Below, piece after piece: positions 25,101 through 36,359 of a stretch of DNA of 64,000 nucleotides. The notes beneath the pieces were generated by a model. The model saw only the letters and a program-made list of their open reading frames with translations. It did not search any database and had not been told where the DNA came from. Origin of the DNA: Sphagnum magellanicum (lineage: Eukaryota > Streptophyta > Sphagnopsida > Sphagnales > Sphagnaceae); the NCBI GenBank assembly GCA_021904315.1, contig CM038918.1, positions 19,529,303 to 19,593,302 on the forward strand. Reading direction: 5' to 3'. Every line of letters starts with the position of its first letter. Position 1 is the stretch's first letter. The translations under genes were made by a program, and so were the position numbers.

Positions 25101-27112
25101 CTTGGTACCATGGCACAAACTCAAAACCCCCAATTGTTTTTGGGGTTGTCTCTAAACATCCATTTTTTTTTTCAATATTATGATATAAAAAATTAGCATT
25201 TTCCCCTCCAAAAAAAAAAGAAGTTAGTCTTTCATTTTAAAAATATTTTATAAAAACTCCCAATTTTTTTGTTTGAAAAAATGAGAAAAGTTGCTGAAGC
25301 AAAAAGGCTGATCCCATCTTAAGACTAAATCATGATCTCTGAGCTCAAATTTAACATTTATTCTGTTAATTGTAGCCATTAAGAGACCTCACTCAAGAAG
25401 GTGAAGGTACCACTGTAGGTGTTGGTTCATCCTGGCTACTCTGCCCTTCAAATGTTGGTGGTTGGCAACAGCCTTTTTCTTAGGGGTGAATTTTCGCCAA
25501 AAATTAAAAAATTAAAAAAATACTAAAATGAATTGAAACTTTAGATTTTCAATTGCCATAATTCTAAAAAAGAAAAAAGTTGTCAGATTTTTACACATGG
25601 TGAAACCAAGTAGGTGAGCAAAAATGCAGAAGGATATTTGAATTTATTTGATTTTCATATGTTGTTTATAACCAAATTTGGCTAAAGCTTCCTATGGGTG
25701 ATTCACACTTTGATCACTATACAAAATTGTAAGGAAAAAAAAAATTTAAAAAAAAATCTGGTCGCCAATATTCACAAGGCATCCCAGAATTTTCTTTATT
25801 TTTAAACAAAAAATTTCATGACAAAAAGCATCATGTTAATTCAATTTTTCCCTTCACGAATGTAGTACCATACCCAATGGTCAGATCTAGTACCTAGTCA
25901 AGTGCCAAAATAATAATAATTTTGTTTTTTTTAAGGGTGTTGATGATTTGGGTAGCCTAGTGCAAATCAAAATCTTGGAAGAGATATCCTGGGAACTCTA
26001 GGGTTTTTTCAATGGGGGACCCTCTAGGTTTTTTCTAAGTATCAAGTGGGGGTGTGTGGATGGATGTGGGCATGCATGTTTGAAATTGAATAACAAATGT
26101 TTTGGATGCCTAAGTAAGTTTTCAAAAATTCATTCATAGGTATGGATAATTTTTGAGTACCTCCTATCTCTATATCTATGAAGATCCTGGCCCATGCTTT
26201 TGGTGATTTGTACTTGGGTAGTAGGCTGAAGACTTAAGGCTTTAGGTTAGGGTTGATGAAATGATGATAATGAAAATGGTACCATTGTCCAATGACAACT
26301 TGTAGTCCCAAGTTTCGTATGGAGCACATTACCTAGAGTAGTAGTAGTAGTCCTTCCATTGTTTATTCCATCAAGTTTCCCCCCACCCATCAAATACTTA
26401 ACAAAAACAAACTCCAGTCGACTATAGTTTTGGCTTCTTTTCATTTCCCATTGTGTTCATCTCTACAACCTTTTTCATCCAATCACTACTCCAAAAAGTC
26501 CTATGAAGATAGGATCTTGATCTGGGGAGGGTTTTTTTTGTTTTTTTCAATTTTATGATATAAAACATTGTAAATTTGTTAATTTTAAAAAAGAAAAAAA
26601 CTCAAATTTACACTAGAAAACATGAATTTCCCAACTTTTTTGGTTGGACAAATGACATGTTCTTTTCTTGAAAAAAATTGGAAAAGAACATAAGTATGAG
26701 AATACATTATATGCCTTGATGAGATTGTGTCCATCACTTAACCCTTCCATTGATGGCATTATTTAGGGTGAGTAAAGAACAAAATTTTCTCTCTCCCTTA
26801 CTTTGTTTGGGTGGCCTAATATCCATCATTGCCTTAAATTCTCCATACAAAGCTCTACATCCGTACCTACAGGCCTTGGCAACATCGTTTGGGGTTTTGT
26901 TGAGACGCGTGCTTAAACTAATGAAAACGTGTTGCAAGGGGAGCCTCGGTGTCTGGTGTACTTGCAATTCTTCAAGGGATGATGAAACAAGTTCAAGATT
27001 TTGTCAAACAAATCACGCCCGCAAGTGTTGAGAGCCAAGTAGCAACTAACATTTGTGAACCAACCCTCCATCCAACCCTCTCCAAAAGCTCACAAGTCAC
27101 ACTACTTCTACT

Positions 27113-27132
27113 ACCACCACCACCACCACCAC
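27113..27132 (+). repeat. CCA trinucleotide microsatellite
   Basis: About six to seven CCA units, read directly. Confidence 0.9.
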
Positions 27133-29322
27133 ATTGGCATCTTGTATCTTGTCATATAGGCTACACAACAAAAACCAATTTTGTACAACATGGTCATGAT
27201 GCTTGGGCATGTCATATAGTCAGCTCAGGTCTGAGAAAATGGGCATCTGAATATTATATTTCATAGCCAAGTTTTGGCCCTATGAAAGTACAAGGTATCC
27301 AATGGAAAAATGTATGTCGTCATCGGATGTATGAAAAGAGAAAGTGCAAGTGCTGTGCTACAAATACAAGGGATGTGTCACACCGTGGCCTTGCCATTTA
27401 CAATAAAACATATCTTAAGGCAAAAGAAGAATTGTGAAAACTCAAATACTTCACTATGCAAAAACATAATCTTTCAAAAATCCTCTTAAAGAAACCAAAA
27501 TCCTTCAAGATATTATAATAACTCTATTATATAACTAATCTCAAGTTTCAACACAATCCAAAATATCATCTTTCAAAAATCCTCATATAAAAATAAATAG
27601 ACCTATTATTATTATTACCTAGTGGCCAAAATCCCTTAAGCTACTATATACTCTATAATGAATCTAAACACAATACCCTTGGCCTTCTTGGTAGGCAAGG
27701 CCAACAAAGTGGGTTTTGGCAATGGCTTTTGGTTAAGACTTTTCTAGAGCCATGCACCTAATTGATGCTATTGATTACTCACTAAAGTTACCTATTGGGT
27801 TAGTTGGACCCAATGTGGAGTTTCATTAGGTGGTTTTGTGAAGTCTTTTTCGCTTGAATTTTGCATAAATTTTTGGATGGCCGTGCATGCCAAAAATTGA
27901 AATAAATCTTATTTAATTAGGGCAACCTAGATTGATCATAAGAATATGATGACAAATTAGTGCAACTATAGTCTCTCTATTTATTTATTTGACAATATTT
28001 CGAAAACTAGCTTTAATAAGAGATGGCATCTTAGTAGCCCTTTGAATTCCGAGAGTTGAATAAATAGTAGTACCTAGGCCAGGAAGTGTTTTTTTTTTGT
28101 GTGTGTGTTCAATGTTTTGGGGAGTGAATTTGGCTGGACGAGGTATCGTTTTTTGGGGGTTTTGTCGGTGGGGGGGACGACTTGTACGATTCAATCTAAG
28201 TACTCACATCAAGCTTATTACACCACTTGCATTCTTTTATGAAAAATTGTCACTCTTCTTTATAATTCTCTGGGTCCCCCCCTCCCCCCCTCCCACTGCA
28301 TTAGCCCCACACCAGCTCTTCCCCCAAAACTCGCTTCTGGAGAAACGGTTATGAAGGGGCGGTGTCAATGGTTCGGCCATCTGGTGCTCAAATGAGGTTC
28401 GACCATGACAAATATTCTATGGCCCCCCGGTGTAATGATAAAATGTGAGTCCGTATCACCAATCTGCCTTTCCCCAATGGAAAAAAAAATTGAAAATTAA
28501 AAAAATTCAATATGTGCTTTTCCCATGTGGAGGACATGTGCACACAAATTAATACAAAGATAAAAGTCCCCCCCCAAAAACCATAATTTCATTCAGTCTT
28601 TGCAACCCAAATTCAATAGATTTAAATAGAGAGATTTTCTTTTTAAAAAATAGATTTAAGTTTTTTTCTTGGGGAGAAGTTTTTTTGCTCCAAAGTGTTT
28701 TTTATGATGCCCAAGGGCCAACTTTGGGATCCCCCTAAGAAAATATGACATTAGGGGGTTTGAAAGGGGGAAATGTTCTGATGACACATTACAAAATTAT
28801 AATCAATAAGTAAATGCTAAAAGCTTAGGATGGAAAGGAGAAGCCATTATGAGCTAATAAAGAGAGCTCTAGGAGCCCTTGGAAGGGTGGGGTCAAATTT
28901 TTAGGGTTTATTTCACTCAGCTGGGTTTCATACTCATTTATGGGGAAAAAAAAACCCATCAAATTTTGCTTATAACTTATTAAGCCACCCATGAAGAGTT
29001 ATTGAAGAGAGAGGGGGAGTCTTTGGAAGGGGGTAAAAACATTTAGGGTTATTAAGTTCTCTTACTAGATTAATTGTTAGATACCTTCTCATTTATGTTT
29101 TTTAAAAAAGGGCAAAAAAAACCCATCCAATTTTGCTTAGAATTATAATATTATTACCTAATTAAGGATGGGCATTTTAGCATAACACCTATGGAGAGAA
29201 GTTAGGGCTTGCTGACAGATTTTATTTATTTATTTATTTCTTTTTGGCACAAATTCTAAAACTTTCTCATCAGCACTTATGACTAGAGGACAACAACAAC
29301 ACCACAACAAACCACTAAATAT

Positions 29323-29344
29323 ATAATAATAATAATAATAATAA
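29323..29344 (+). repeat. AAT trinucleotide microsatellite
   Basis: About seven AAT units, read directly. It sits just before the rise in CpG content towards the S40-like gene. Confidence 0.9.
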
Positions 29345-29600
29345 AATCCCCACTAGGTATTAACTGAGTCTCCCTTGAGAATGAGACGAAAAAGTCACCT
29401 CGGAAATCACCCAATTTTATTTTATTTATTTTGTTTGGGAGTATTTCGAACAAAAACAAGAAAATACAAAGCACTACTTGGCCCCCCAAAAAAACAAAAA
29501 AGACAAAAAGAAAAAGAAAAAGTTGCTCGCTTTCTTTCTGTCGACCGCTACTGCGCACATTACCCGGCGATGAAGGCGCTTGAACGGACGGACGGATTCA

Positions 29601-29625
29601 TTCGTTCGTTCGTTCGTTCGTTCGT
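29601..29625 (+). repeat. TTCG tetranucleotide microsatellite
   Basis: About six TTCG units, preceded by GGAC repeats and ATTC. Read directly. It lies in the distal promoter of the S40-like gene. Confidence 0.92.
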
Positions 29626-29744
29626 ACGTGCGTGGATGATAGGTAATGATGTTGTCTCGGTTCCGTGATTCCTGCCTTTCTCTGTCCATCCGCTGACACG
29701 CAGCGGGCCAGCCGTCCTTGTCGCAGGCCCTATAACAGAAGCCA

Positions 29745-29918
29745 GCTGGACGAACGAGGAACATCTATCCATGCATCCATCCATCCATTCATTCATTCAG
29801 TGACATCTTTCGTCCATCATGGGAGCAGTCATTTCCACTAAGACAACTGGACGAACGAGGAACAGACATTCATTCTTCCAGTGGCATCTTTCGTCCATTC
29901 AGGGGAGCAGCCATTTCC
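29745..29918 (+). repeat. Imperfect tandem duplication in the distal promoter
   Basis: Unit 1 (about 29745-29836) and unit 2 (about 29847-29918) share CTGGACGAACGAGGAACA, ATTCATTC, CAGTG.CATCTTTCGTCCAT and GGGAGCAG.CATTTCC in the same order. Unit 1 is longer because of a CATC microsatellite expansion (29771-29790). It lies about 1.2-1.4 kb upstream of the S40-like start codon. Confidence 0.85.
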
Positions 29919-29947
29919 CGCTCCGCTTCTTCCATTTTATTACTTAC

Positions 29948-30001
29948 TGACGTCGCTGCTATTGTGGATGACGTACCTTCATCCATGAACGTGGCCACGT
30001 G
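29948..30001 (+). promoter_or_regulatory. Cluster of ACGT elements (TGACGTC, TGACGTA, G-box CACGTG)
   Basis: TGACGTC lies at 29948-29954, GATGACGTAC at about 29968-29977, and the palindromic G-box CACGTG at 29996-30001 inside GGCCACGTGAG. In plants such elements bind bZIP factors, and G-boxes also bind bHLH factors. They are common in stress-, ABA- and light-responsive promoters. They stand about 1.1-1.2 kb before the S40-like start codon. Function is inferred from motif and position. Confidence 0.5.
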
Positions 30002-30284
30002 AGACTGTAATCGAGTAAGGGCTGGGGAAGACGAAGGCCGGGTCTGGGGAGCTTCCTTTCATTTCCGTCCGTCTTTGTGATCGCGTGTGTTGGGAGCCAT
30101 CGTCGTCCCGGAGTTTCTCGCGCACTTAAACCCGCCGCTCGTGGCTTATTCTACTCTGTATTTTCGTTGAGTTGCGCGTTGGTACGCAGCTTCTCCACGC
30201 TTCTTTCAAGCTTTTCCGTTCCGCTTTTGGTCCAGAATAGCCCAAGATTGGACCAGTTTTTGACCCAACCCTTGGTTACTGCTC

Positions 30285-30310
30285 TTCCTCTTCTTCTTCT
30301 TCTTCTTCTG
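30285..30310 (+). repeat. CTT pyrimidine tract
   Basis: A run of about eight CTT/TTC units in the presumed leader of the S40-like gene. It might act as a Y-patch-like core-promoter element or be a plain microsatellite. Confidence 0.85.
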
Positions 30311-30979
30311 CTGTTGGCTCTTCGGCTTCTTCTAGGAGAAGCTTGCTTTGCAGACAGCTTGCAGCCAGCTTACCTATTTTGACTGACTCGGGGGTGTCGT
30401 CCACCCTTTCAATAGAGTGCCATACCTCCTCTGTTTCTTTACTTTTTGGTTCTCCGCGTTTCTTCAATGAGGCGTTAGAAGGAGAAGACGGGAAGGAAGC
30501 TTGGGGGAGGTTCGTGAGAGAAGAAGAACACACACACACACGCTTGACATTGCGTGCAAGTTTTGTGCTCTGTGAAAGTATTTGAAGCCAAAATGGAGTG
30601 AAGGGGAGGAGAGTTGTATCTTGGTTTTTGAGTTTTGGGGAGAAAGGAAGAGAGAGGCCGAGAGAAAGTGAGAGCGATTTGGGTTGTTGTTGTCGTGATG
30701 TGGGAGCGAAGGCGTGTCTTTGGTTTTGTGTGAGTGTCTGAATGAAGGAAGGAGATCCGGGAAGGTGGTTCTCATGGGTCTAATGATTTTGTGACTTTGG
30801 TTCTGGGATTTGCGTTTCTGAATGTCAGGTTGAGGAAGAGGAGAGAGGAGGGGGGGAGGGCATTTGACTTGTTTGTTCTGTATGAAATGAAAGGAAAAAG
30901 TCTGCAGATTAGAAGGAAGAGAAGGTAGAACGAGATTCTGGGCGTGCATTTGTTTTTCCTTTTGTGGATTTGGTGCAAC

Positions 30980-30982
<3 letters not shown>

Positions 30983-31034
<52 letters not shown>
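30983..31034 (+). repeat. GA dinucleotide microsatellite in the 5' leader
   Basis: Twenty-six uninterrupted GA units end 102 bp before the S40-like start codon. Long GA runs in plant leaders are bound by BASIC PENTACYSTEINE (GAGA-binding) proteins. The same run keeps a frame open and would extend the protein with an Arg-Glu repeat from an ATG at 30981. I reject that start because the repeat is simple sequence and family members begin near the ARYNRAEKFLG-like N terminus. Confidence 0.95.
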
Positions 31035-31039
<5 letters not shown>

Positions 31040-31136
31040 GTTTGCGTTTGGTTTTCCTTTCGTGGGTTTGGTGCATTCAGAAAGAAAGAAAAACGGAAAA
31101 GAAAAAATATCCCCAGATCAGTTGTTGAAGAAGAAC

Positions 31137-31946
31137 ATGATGGCAAGATACAATAGGGCAGAGAAGTTTCTGGGCATCTCATCGTCGCCACTGCAGCACT
31201 CCTCCACAGTCTTCAACGTGGACGACGACGAAAACGAATTCAAGGAGGAAGATGTATGGGATACGGATGCAAGGCGGGAGTGGCCAGAAGACAGCAGCAC
31301 CCATGAGTCCTCGTCATCATCCTCACCACAACACATGTACGGGGGAGGAGGAGGACAACACTTTCAGAGCCACAGGACGGACAGCAACGAATCCTTCCGG
31401 TACTTCGGCAGCAATGGCAGGACCAGATGGATGGGTGGGGGAGATCCGGGTCTAGCTTTTGCTGATGCTGCTGGTGGACGCACTACTACTTCTACTCGTG
31501 GGCTCTCTTCTCTGTCCCCCGTGAAAGGAGGGGGAGGGAACAACTCCTCTTCTTCTTCCGGATACGGAATTGCAACAAGTTCTTCTAGGATGATACCACC
31601 CACTGGGCACCACTACAATCACCATAGCCATCAGCAGCAGCGAGAGACCATGATGTATCATCAATCAGCTCCATTGAATGTGCAAGACTGGACAAGAATT
31701 GTGGGAACTGAGAAGAGGTCGTCTGCTGCAGGCTGGGGGAATGACTCTTCTTTGGACCATGAGAAAGATGATGATGATAATGAGGAAGAAAGGCTTCCCC
31801 CACATGAGCTTCTCGCACGCGAGTATGCCAACAGCCAAGCCACCACATTCTCTGTCTTTGAGGGTGCCGGACGGACTCTCAAAGGAAGGGATTTGAGCCG
31901 CGTTCGCAATGCTGTCCTCCGCAAAACAGGGTTTATTGATTACTGA
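31137..31946 (+). CDS. S40-like senescence regulator (DUF584)
   Basis: A single uninterrupted frame encodes 269 residues. The C terminus carries the family signature: LPPHELLARE (220-229), FSVFEGAGRTLKGRDL (238-253) and SRVRNAVLRKTGF (254-266). The N-terminal half has the acidic EEDVW box (37-41), and SAPLNVQDW (177-185) matches the family's central SAP(L/V)N(V/I)PDW motif. Between them lie low-complexity Ser, Gly and His/Gln stretches (58-73, 131-141, 159-168), presumably disordered. Known members (barley S40, Arabidopsis S40 proteins) are small, often nuclear proteins linked to leaf senescence and stress; the molecular function is poorly defined. The coding region appears intronless, as usual for the family. 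Two adjacent ATGs (31137, 31140) are possible starts. The frame is open further upstream to 30981, but only through the GA microsatellite. No transposon relic lies inside it, and CpG content is high. Longer than many angiosperm members because of the low-complexity inserts. Confidence 0.95.
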   Translation: MMARYNRAEKFLGISSSPLQHSSTVFNVDDDENEFKEEDVWDTDARREWPEDSSTHESSSSSSPQHMYGGGGGQHFQSHRTDSNESFRYFGSNGRTRWMGGGDPGLAFADAAGGRTTTSTRGLSSLSPVKGGGGNNSSSSSGYGIATSSSRMIPPTGHHYNHHSHQQQRETMMYHQSAPLNVQDWTRIVGTEKRSSAAGWGNDSSLDHEKDDDDNEEERLPPHELLAREYANSQATTFSVFEGAGRTLKGRDLSRVRNAVLRKTGFIDY

Positions 31947-32600
31947 CACCCACCATATCACATTTGGAATGTAAGTAAGAAGTCTGGTTATGGTGAGAAG
32001 TGATGATGGGTAACAACATTTTTGCAAGCTTCTTGTGTGCTACAAAACGATTTTGATTGCTGCTGCTGCCAGGCCATTCCCCCATATGACAACAACAACA
32101 GCAGCAGCAGCAAATCAAGGCCCTTTTTTCCTCTGGTGTAATCAGTGTCAACAGAATGAAAATGAGCCTGACCAAGTCGGCTGAAGAAGAAAAAGAAGAT
32201 CAGTTTGTGAGGATTGAAAGCTGGAAAGGAGGATTATCTGAGCAACTTGCATCATGTGAGTGTGCTATGACTTGACATGCTATGGCATGCATGCTCAAAA
32301 ACTGACATTTGTGTAAAATTGTACAGTGCGCGGATGGTTTAAGAGAGTTCCAGAAATTCCAAATCCTGGGTGGGGGCTTCTTCTGCCTGCCAGCCAGCCA
32401 TCGTTTGTTTTGAGCTTTGTAACTGTAAAGGTAAAAAATTGTTCATTCTTTAGAAAACTTCTGGGCAGGAAGCAACTTTCCTGGGTTGATGATGATGTTG
32501 AGGGTTTGATTTGAATCCAACATAAATATGATACATTTTACTTACATGTGTGTGGAGGCTCTCTGTATTGTTGTTGTTGTGAGATTTTTAGCACTATGTT
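31947..32600 (+). other. Probable 3' untranslated region of the S40-like gene
   Basis: The TGA stop at 31944-31946 is followed by T- and GT-rich DNA with CAG/CAA repeats (GCAGCAGCAGCAGC near 32100) and no further frame. Candidate polyadenylation contexts are AATGAAAATGAG near 32156 and CATAAATATG near 32523. Plant signals are loose, so the end is a guess. Confidence 0.4.
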
Positions 32601-32937
32601 GAAATTCCATGTGATGTAATTGTTGGCTCTTAATCATGCACATAACAAGGTCACCAAATGTTCATGTTGTGTCATTTGTGAACTCTTGTTATGCGTGTAA
32701 GGTGGCCCCGGAATGATGACCAAAGTTTTTATGTTGTATATCCTGTTTTTCTCAGGACTTCTGGGTTTTATTACAGCATAAAGCCCCTCTTTGTTTGTCA
32801 GTGTCTAGTAAAAACTTTGAACCATGAACTGTTCATAAATCTGAAGCACACTGTTGGGCACAACTTGGAATGGGTGAGAGAAAAAACATTTATGAGCAGT
32901 AAGCCCTGTGAATAAGCCAATGGATTAGTCTTGTTCA

Positions 32938-33143
32938 AGTTGATTTGATTTATTGCAAATCCATGAAGTGGGTTATTTATTTTCTTACTTAGAAAATTTC
33001 AAGGTGATTTGGAAGCTGGTTTTTTCTGGCACTCTGCAAGGAGTTGATTTGATTATTGCAAGTCCATGAAGGGGGTTATACATTTTGTTGCTTGGAAAAT
33101 TTCAATGTGATTTGGAAGCTGGTTTTCTCCAGCACTCTGCAAG
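32938..33143 (+). repeat. Imperfect tandem duplication, two units of about 102 bp
   Basis: Unit 1 (32938-33040) and unit 2 (33042-33143) both read AGTTGATTTGATT.ATTGCAA, TCCATGAAG.GGGTTAT, GAAAATTTCAA.GTGATTTGG, AAGCTGGTTTT and CACTCTGCAAG. Differences are scattered substitutions and a 1-bp indel. It lies about 1 kb downstream of the S40-like gene. Confidence 0.93.
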
Positions 33144-35090
33144 TTTTGTAGGTTTGAATTTCACCAGAGTTGCAGCTAGAGTATTCAACTCAGTAGTATG
33201 GGCTGCCTGCCACCCTGCTGGTCACAGTGCAGAGTGCAGTGTAGGAATACAGGGGCAGCTCAGCAACCAGATCCCATCAGCTGCAGAACAAATTTGTATA
33301 TGTTATAAGGTGATATAAGAGGGGTGAAGAGACATCTTGTTTGTCAGTGGTAGACAGAAGAACATTCTCATTCCTAATGGTTACATTTGTCAGGATCTTT
33401 GGGTGCAATTGGTTAAGCTTATGGTAGGAGTGTGGCAGCTGGAGGTTTAACTAGCGGGAGAAACCACAAGGTGACCCAGAGTTTCCTCCACTTGCCTTCA
33501 TGAGGTTCTTGTGTCTTTCCATGCACTAATTGCATGTCTTTTTCAATGCCCTAGTGATATTTTTCAATTGTGTTTTTTGGAATGTTCCCTGGGTTCTTTT
33601 TGGGGGGGAGGGTGTGGTTTCCCAGTATGGTCTGGGACCAGATGTGATTGGAAAAGTCCCAGTTAAGAAGAGAAATAAATTGTAACACTACAATAAGATT
33701 CATGCTCATCTCATGCCCACTACATTCCATGAATGTTGTGAGTTGGACACCCAGGTCCGGTATTGCAGTTTTGGAACTGGAGTTTTGTAGTGTTGCAATG
33801 GTGACCTTTTGCAAACTGATGAGTGTCTTGAGTGCTAGCTAACATCATGAGGGAGTCTTTCTGTTGCATCTGGAAATGTGACTGGAACTCAGGACACAGA
33901 TGTTCACTTCCACCGGTATTTTGATGTTACTTCCACAGAGCAAAGCAGCTGGAAGTGCTTGAGCTCCCTTTTAGTGCATGAAATTTCTTTAGAGTGTTGT
34001 TTTGAATGGTGCTGAGCTCTGGCATTGCTAATTTGATGTCAGATAGGCCTGGTCGGTAAAGATTGTCCAGTCCAATTCTGAATGAAATTCAATCTTTCTA
34101 GTGTCTTGATTCAACATGAAGAGAAGTCACAACTTCACTGCTACAGGTACTATTAGTACACATGCCTCACGAGTTGGAGGCTCCAGGCCAACAACTCCCA
34201 GGCCTCGTGCAGTTGAAACACCAATTGACACTGGCCTTGTAGTCCACCTTGTGCTGTCAGTGACTCTTCCACAGGGGGTCTCCTTGCAACAGCCCCTTCT
34301 TTCACCAATTCCCCAGAAAATGAATTTCTAGTTGAATCCAGTCTTGTGGATTGTGCATGAACAAGAAGGAACTCTAGTCGGCCAAATAACCATCTCTCTT
34401 CAGAATCTAAATGCTCTATTGGCTGCCAGGTTGCAAGTTACAACCCATAACCTTTTACCTCCACTTCATTGGCAACCTACTAGTTAGCATAAGGTACCAC
34501 CCTGGGCTCTCATTGACCCAATGATTCTGTAACCCTTTGCTGCTTGGATGAAGATTCATAATTGCCCTCTGCATGGATGAAAAGATTGTCACAAGGGATG
34601 GTTCTGTCTGGTTACCAGCTCAAGCACACTGGTTACTGTGAAAGGTACTGGCACAAATGCACCTCATGTATGGTAACCAGCATGTTCAGCCAGTTACTTA
34701 GTTCACTGTCATCAAGACCACAAGAGATAAGAGAGAGTTCAAAGTTTTCACACCATTTTGGCACCCTGTTGGGGAATTTCTAAGACACAACACAGACACA
34801 TGAAAGGATATGTATCAAGTCTCTGCACAACTAGAGCTGGGTTTCTCTTTTGTGGTTGAGAAATTCCTCCCATAAATCCAAGGCCTAAGCATGGAAAATT
34901 TTCTGTGGCATCATGGCAAGGGCCAGCATTATCTATTGAATGGAGGTGGGTGAAGAGAATGTGCTCAGTTTCAAGCAGATCTGCTGTGAATAACTGTCAT
35001 GATATATCAGTCCAGGTAAATCACACCATTCAGTCAGCACAGACTGCATTACAACCCATCCAAACATGTTGTCAAATGTACTGTGGAATC
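33144..35090. other. Stretch without a recognised gene
   Basis: Composition is balanced, with short frames only (for example 34116-34331 and 34562-34783) that match no family known to me. I see nothing else here. Confidence 0.45.
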
Positions 35091-35355
35091 TTCAAGCCCC
35101 TGCACATTATGTTGGATAATGCACCAGGCAGAGCTCATTACAGTGAGCTAGATGATCCAGCCAACCTAATTGGCAAAGGGCATGGCAATTCCATAACATC
35201 AAGGTCTGGGGTGGCAGATATGGTATGTTCAAGCCCCTGCCCATTATGTTGGGCAGGGCACCAAGTGAGCCCATTAGGGTGATCTAGGCAATGCAGCCAA
35301 CATAATGGACAAGGGTGTGGCCATTCCATGACATTGAAGATCTGGGGTGACAGAT
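35091..35355 (+). repeat. Imperfect tandem duplication, two units of about 128 bp (period 137)
   Basis: Unit 1 (35091-35219) and unit 2 (35228-35355) share TTCAAGCCCCTGC.CATTATG, CAGCCAAC.TAAT, CAAGGG or AAAGGG followed by ATTCCAT.ACAT, and TCTGGGGTG.CAGAT. Substitutions are scattered. This is the second such local duplication downstream of the S40-like gene. Confidence 0.92.
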
Positions 35356-36359
35356 TCAACGATCTTAAAAAAGAATTCATGTTCCACAAATATTTTGGTC
35401 ACTATTATGACAGTGTGATCATCACCTGAAGATTATGTATCATAATGTGATCAAGGAAATGACATAATTTGCAGCTCCAGATCTTAATGTTAACCAAAGT
35501 TACCATCAGAATGAGGTAATGGGAAGTGCAAAGGATCAAAATCTCCATGAAATTCATAATTACAGCTACCCTCTTTGTGGACAAATCTGATTTGAATCCT
35601 TTCATTCCAAGGGTTAACTTGATTTGCTTCATATTAGCTTGAAGCTTACTTCTAGTATATTACCCATCCCTACCCCAATCATCATGTCAATCCCACCATC
35701 CTCTTTCCCATCTAAACATCTTAGATGCAAGGGATTCTGATTCCAATTATACAAGGAAACTGATGCAGTGTTCCAGTTCATTACAACATATTTTGTCAAG
35801 GGTCATCTACCTCATGTCAAGTAAATTATGAACATCATAGCAATTCACATAATACATGGAACTGCATAAACATGTGAAATCAAAACACTGCAAGTATACC
35901 CATCAGCTTCAAGATTTCTCCCCTAGTTCAAAAAAAAAGTGCATCAAAGGCAAATGGCACAGGCCAGGGCTTCTGTTTATCAGATATTGCAATCTACATG
36001 TGAATTAGGATGATGGGATATGGAATTTGTTTGATAAGGTACTGTATGCTTGGTAGTTGACATGTATGTTTCGTATGTTTGTTGCATTGAAACAAAGGAC
36101 ACGAGACATTTCTTTAAAACCATAGCTTGAATGTAAAAGGAAATTTCATAATTGATCATTTTATGTTTCAAAGAAGCTCATCATGTTCTCTCTCAACCAA
36201 ACCATTCTTAAAACACAATCATTTTCCCAAAAGAAAATAAGTTAGTTGAAGCTCAATTGTTGAAATGGTTTGTACTTCTTATTTTTTACAAATATAAATG
36301 CATTTATACATCTTTGATCAATCATAGCAGCACTTTGGCAACAAAATCAAAATCTCACA
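35356..36359. other. Stretch without a recognised gene
   Basis: AT-rich, with only short frames and no repeat or motif that I can support. Confidence 0.45.

Larger units (their letters stand above)
20111..29322. other. Long stretch without a recognised gene
   Basis: I see only short open frames that overlap on both strands and simple repeats: GT at 20735-20756, a C-run near 22449, CCA at 27113-27132 and C/T-rich DNA at 28275-28290. The frames at 19473-20051, 22211-22513 and 23010-23369 have no domain I recognise and mixed composition. Base composition is more balanced at 19-24 kb than in the flanks, so old genic or transposon DNA could be hidden here, but nothing can be supported. Confidence 0.4.
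29550..31136 (+). promoter_or_regulatory. CpG-retaining promoter and leader region of the S40-like gene
   Basis: CG dinucleotides become frequent here (for example around 29560-29640, 29745-29760 and 30060-30240) and stay so through the coding region, unlike the CpG-poor surroundings. That fits an unmethylated plant promoter. ACGT elements lie at 29948-30001. A pyrimidine-rich CTT tract (30285-30310) and a 52-bp GA tract (30983-31034) lie between the promoter and the ATG. No convincing TATA box is visible. The start of transcription is unknown; if it lies near 30100-30200 the leader would be about 1 kb, contain several short upstream frames and possibly an unseen intron. Confidence 0.6.

Noticed and set aside
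29283..29796. Overlapping frames on both strands up to 97 codons
   Set aside because: They translate AAT, TTCG and CATC microsatellites and give low-complexity peptides with no family match.
30981..31136. N-terminal extension of the S40-like protein starting with an Arg-Glu repeat
   Set aside because: The extension is the translation of a GA microsatellite plus leader. S40 family proteins start close to the ARYNRAEKFLG-like sequence, so 31137 or 31140 is the more likely start.
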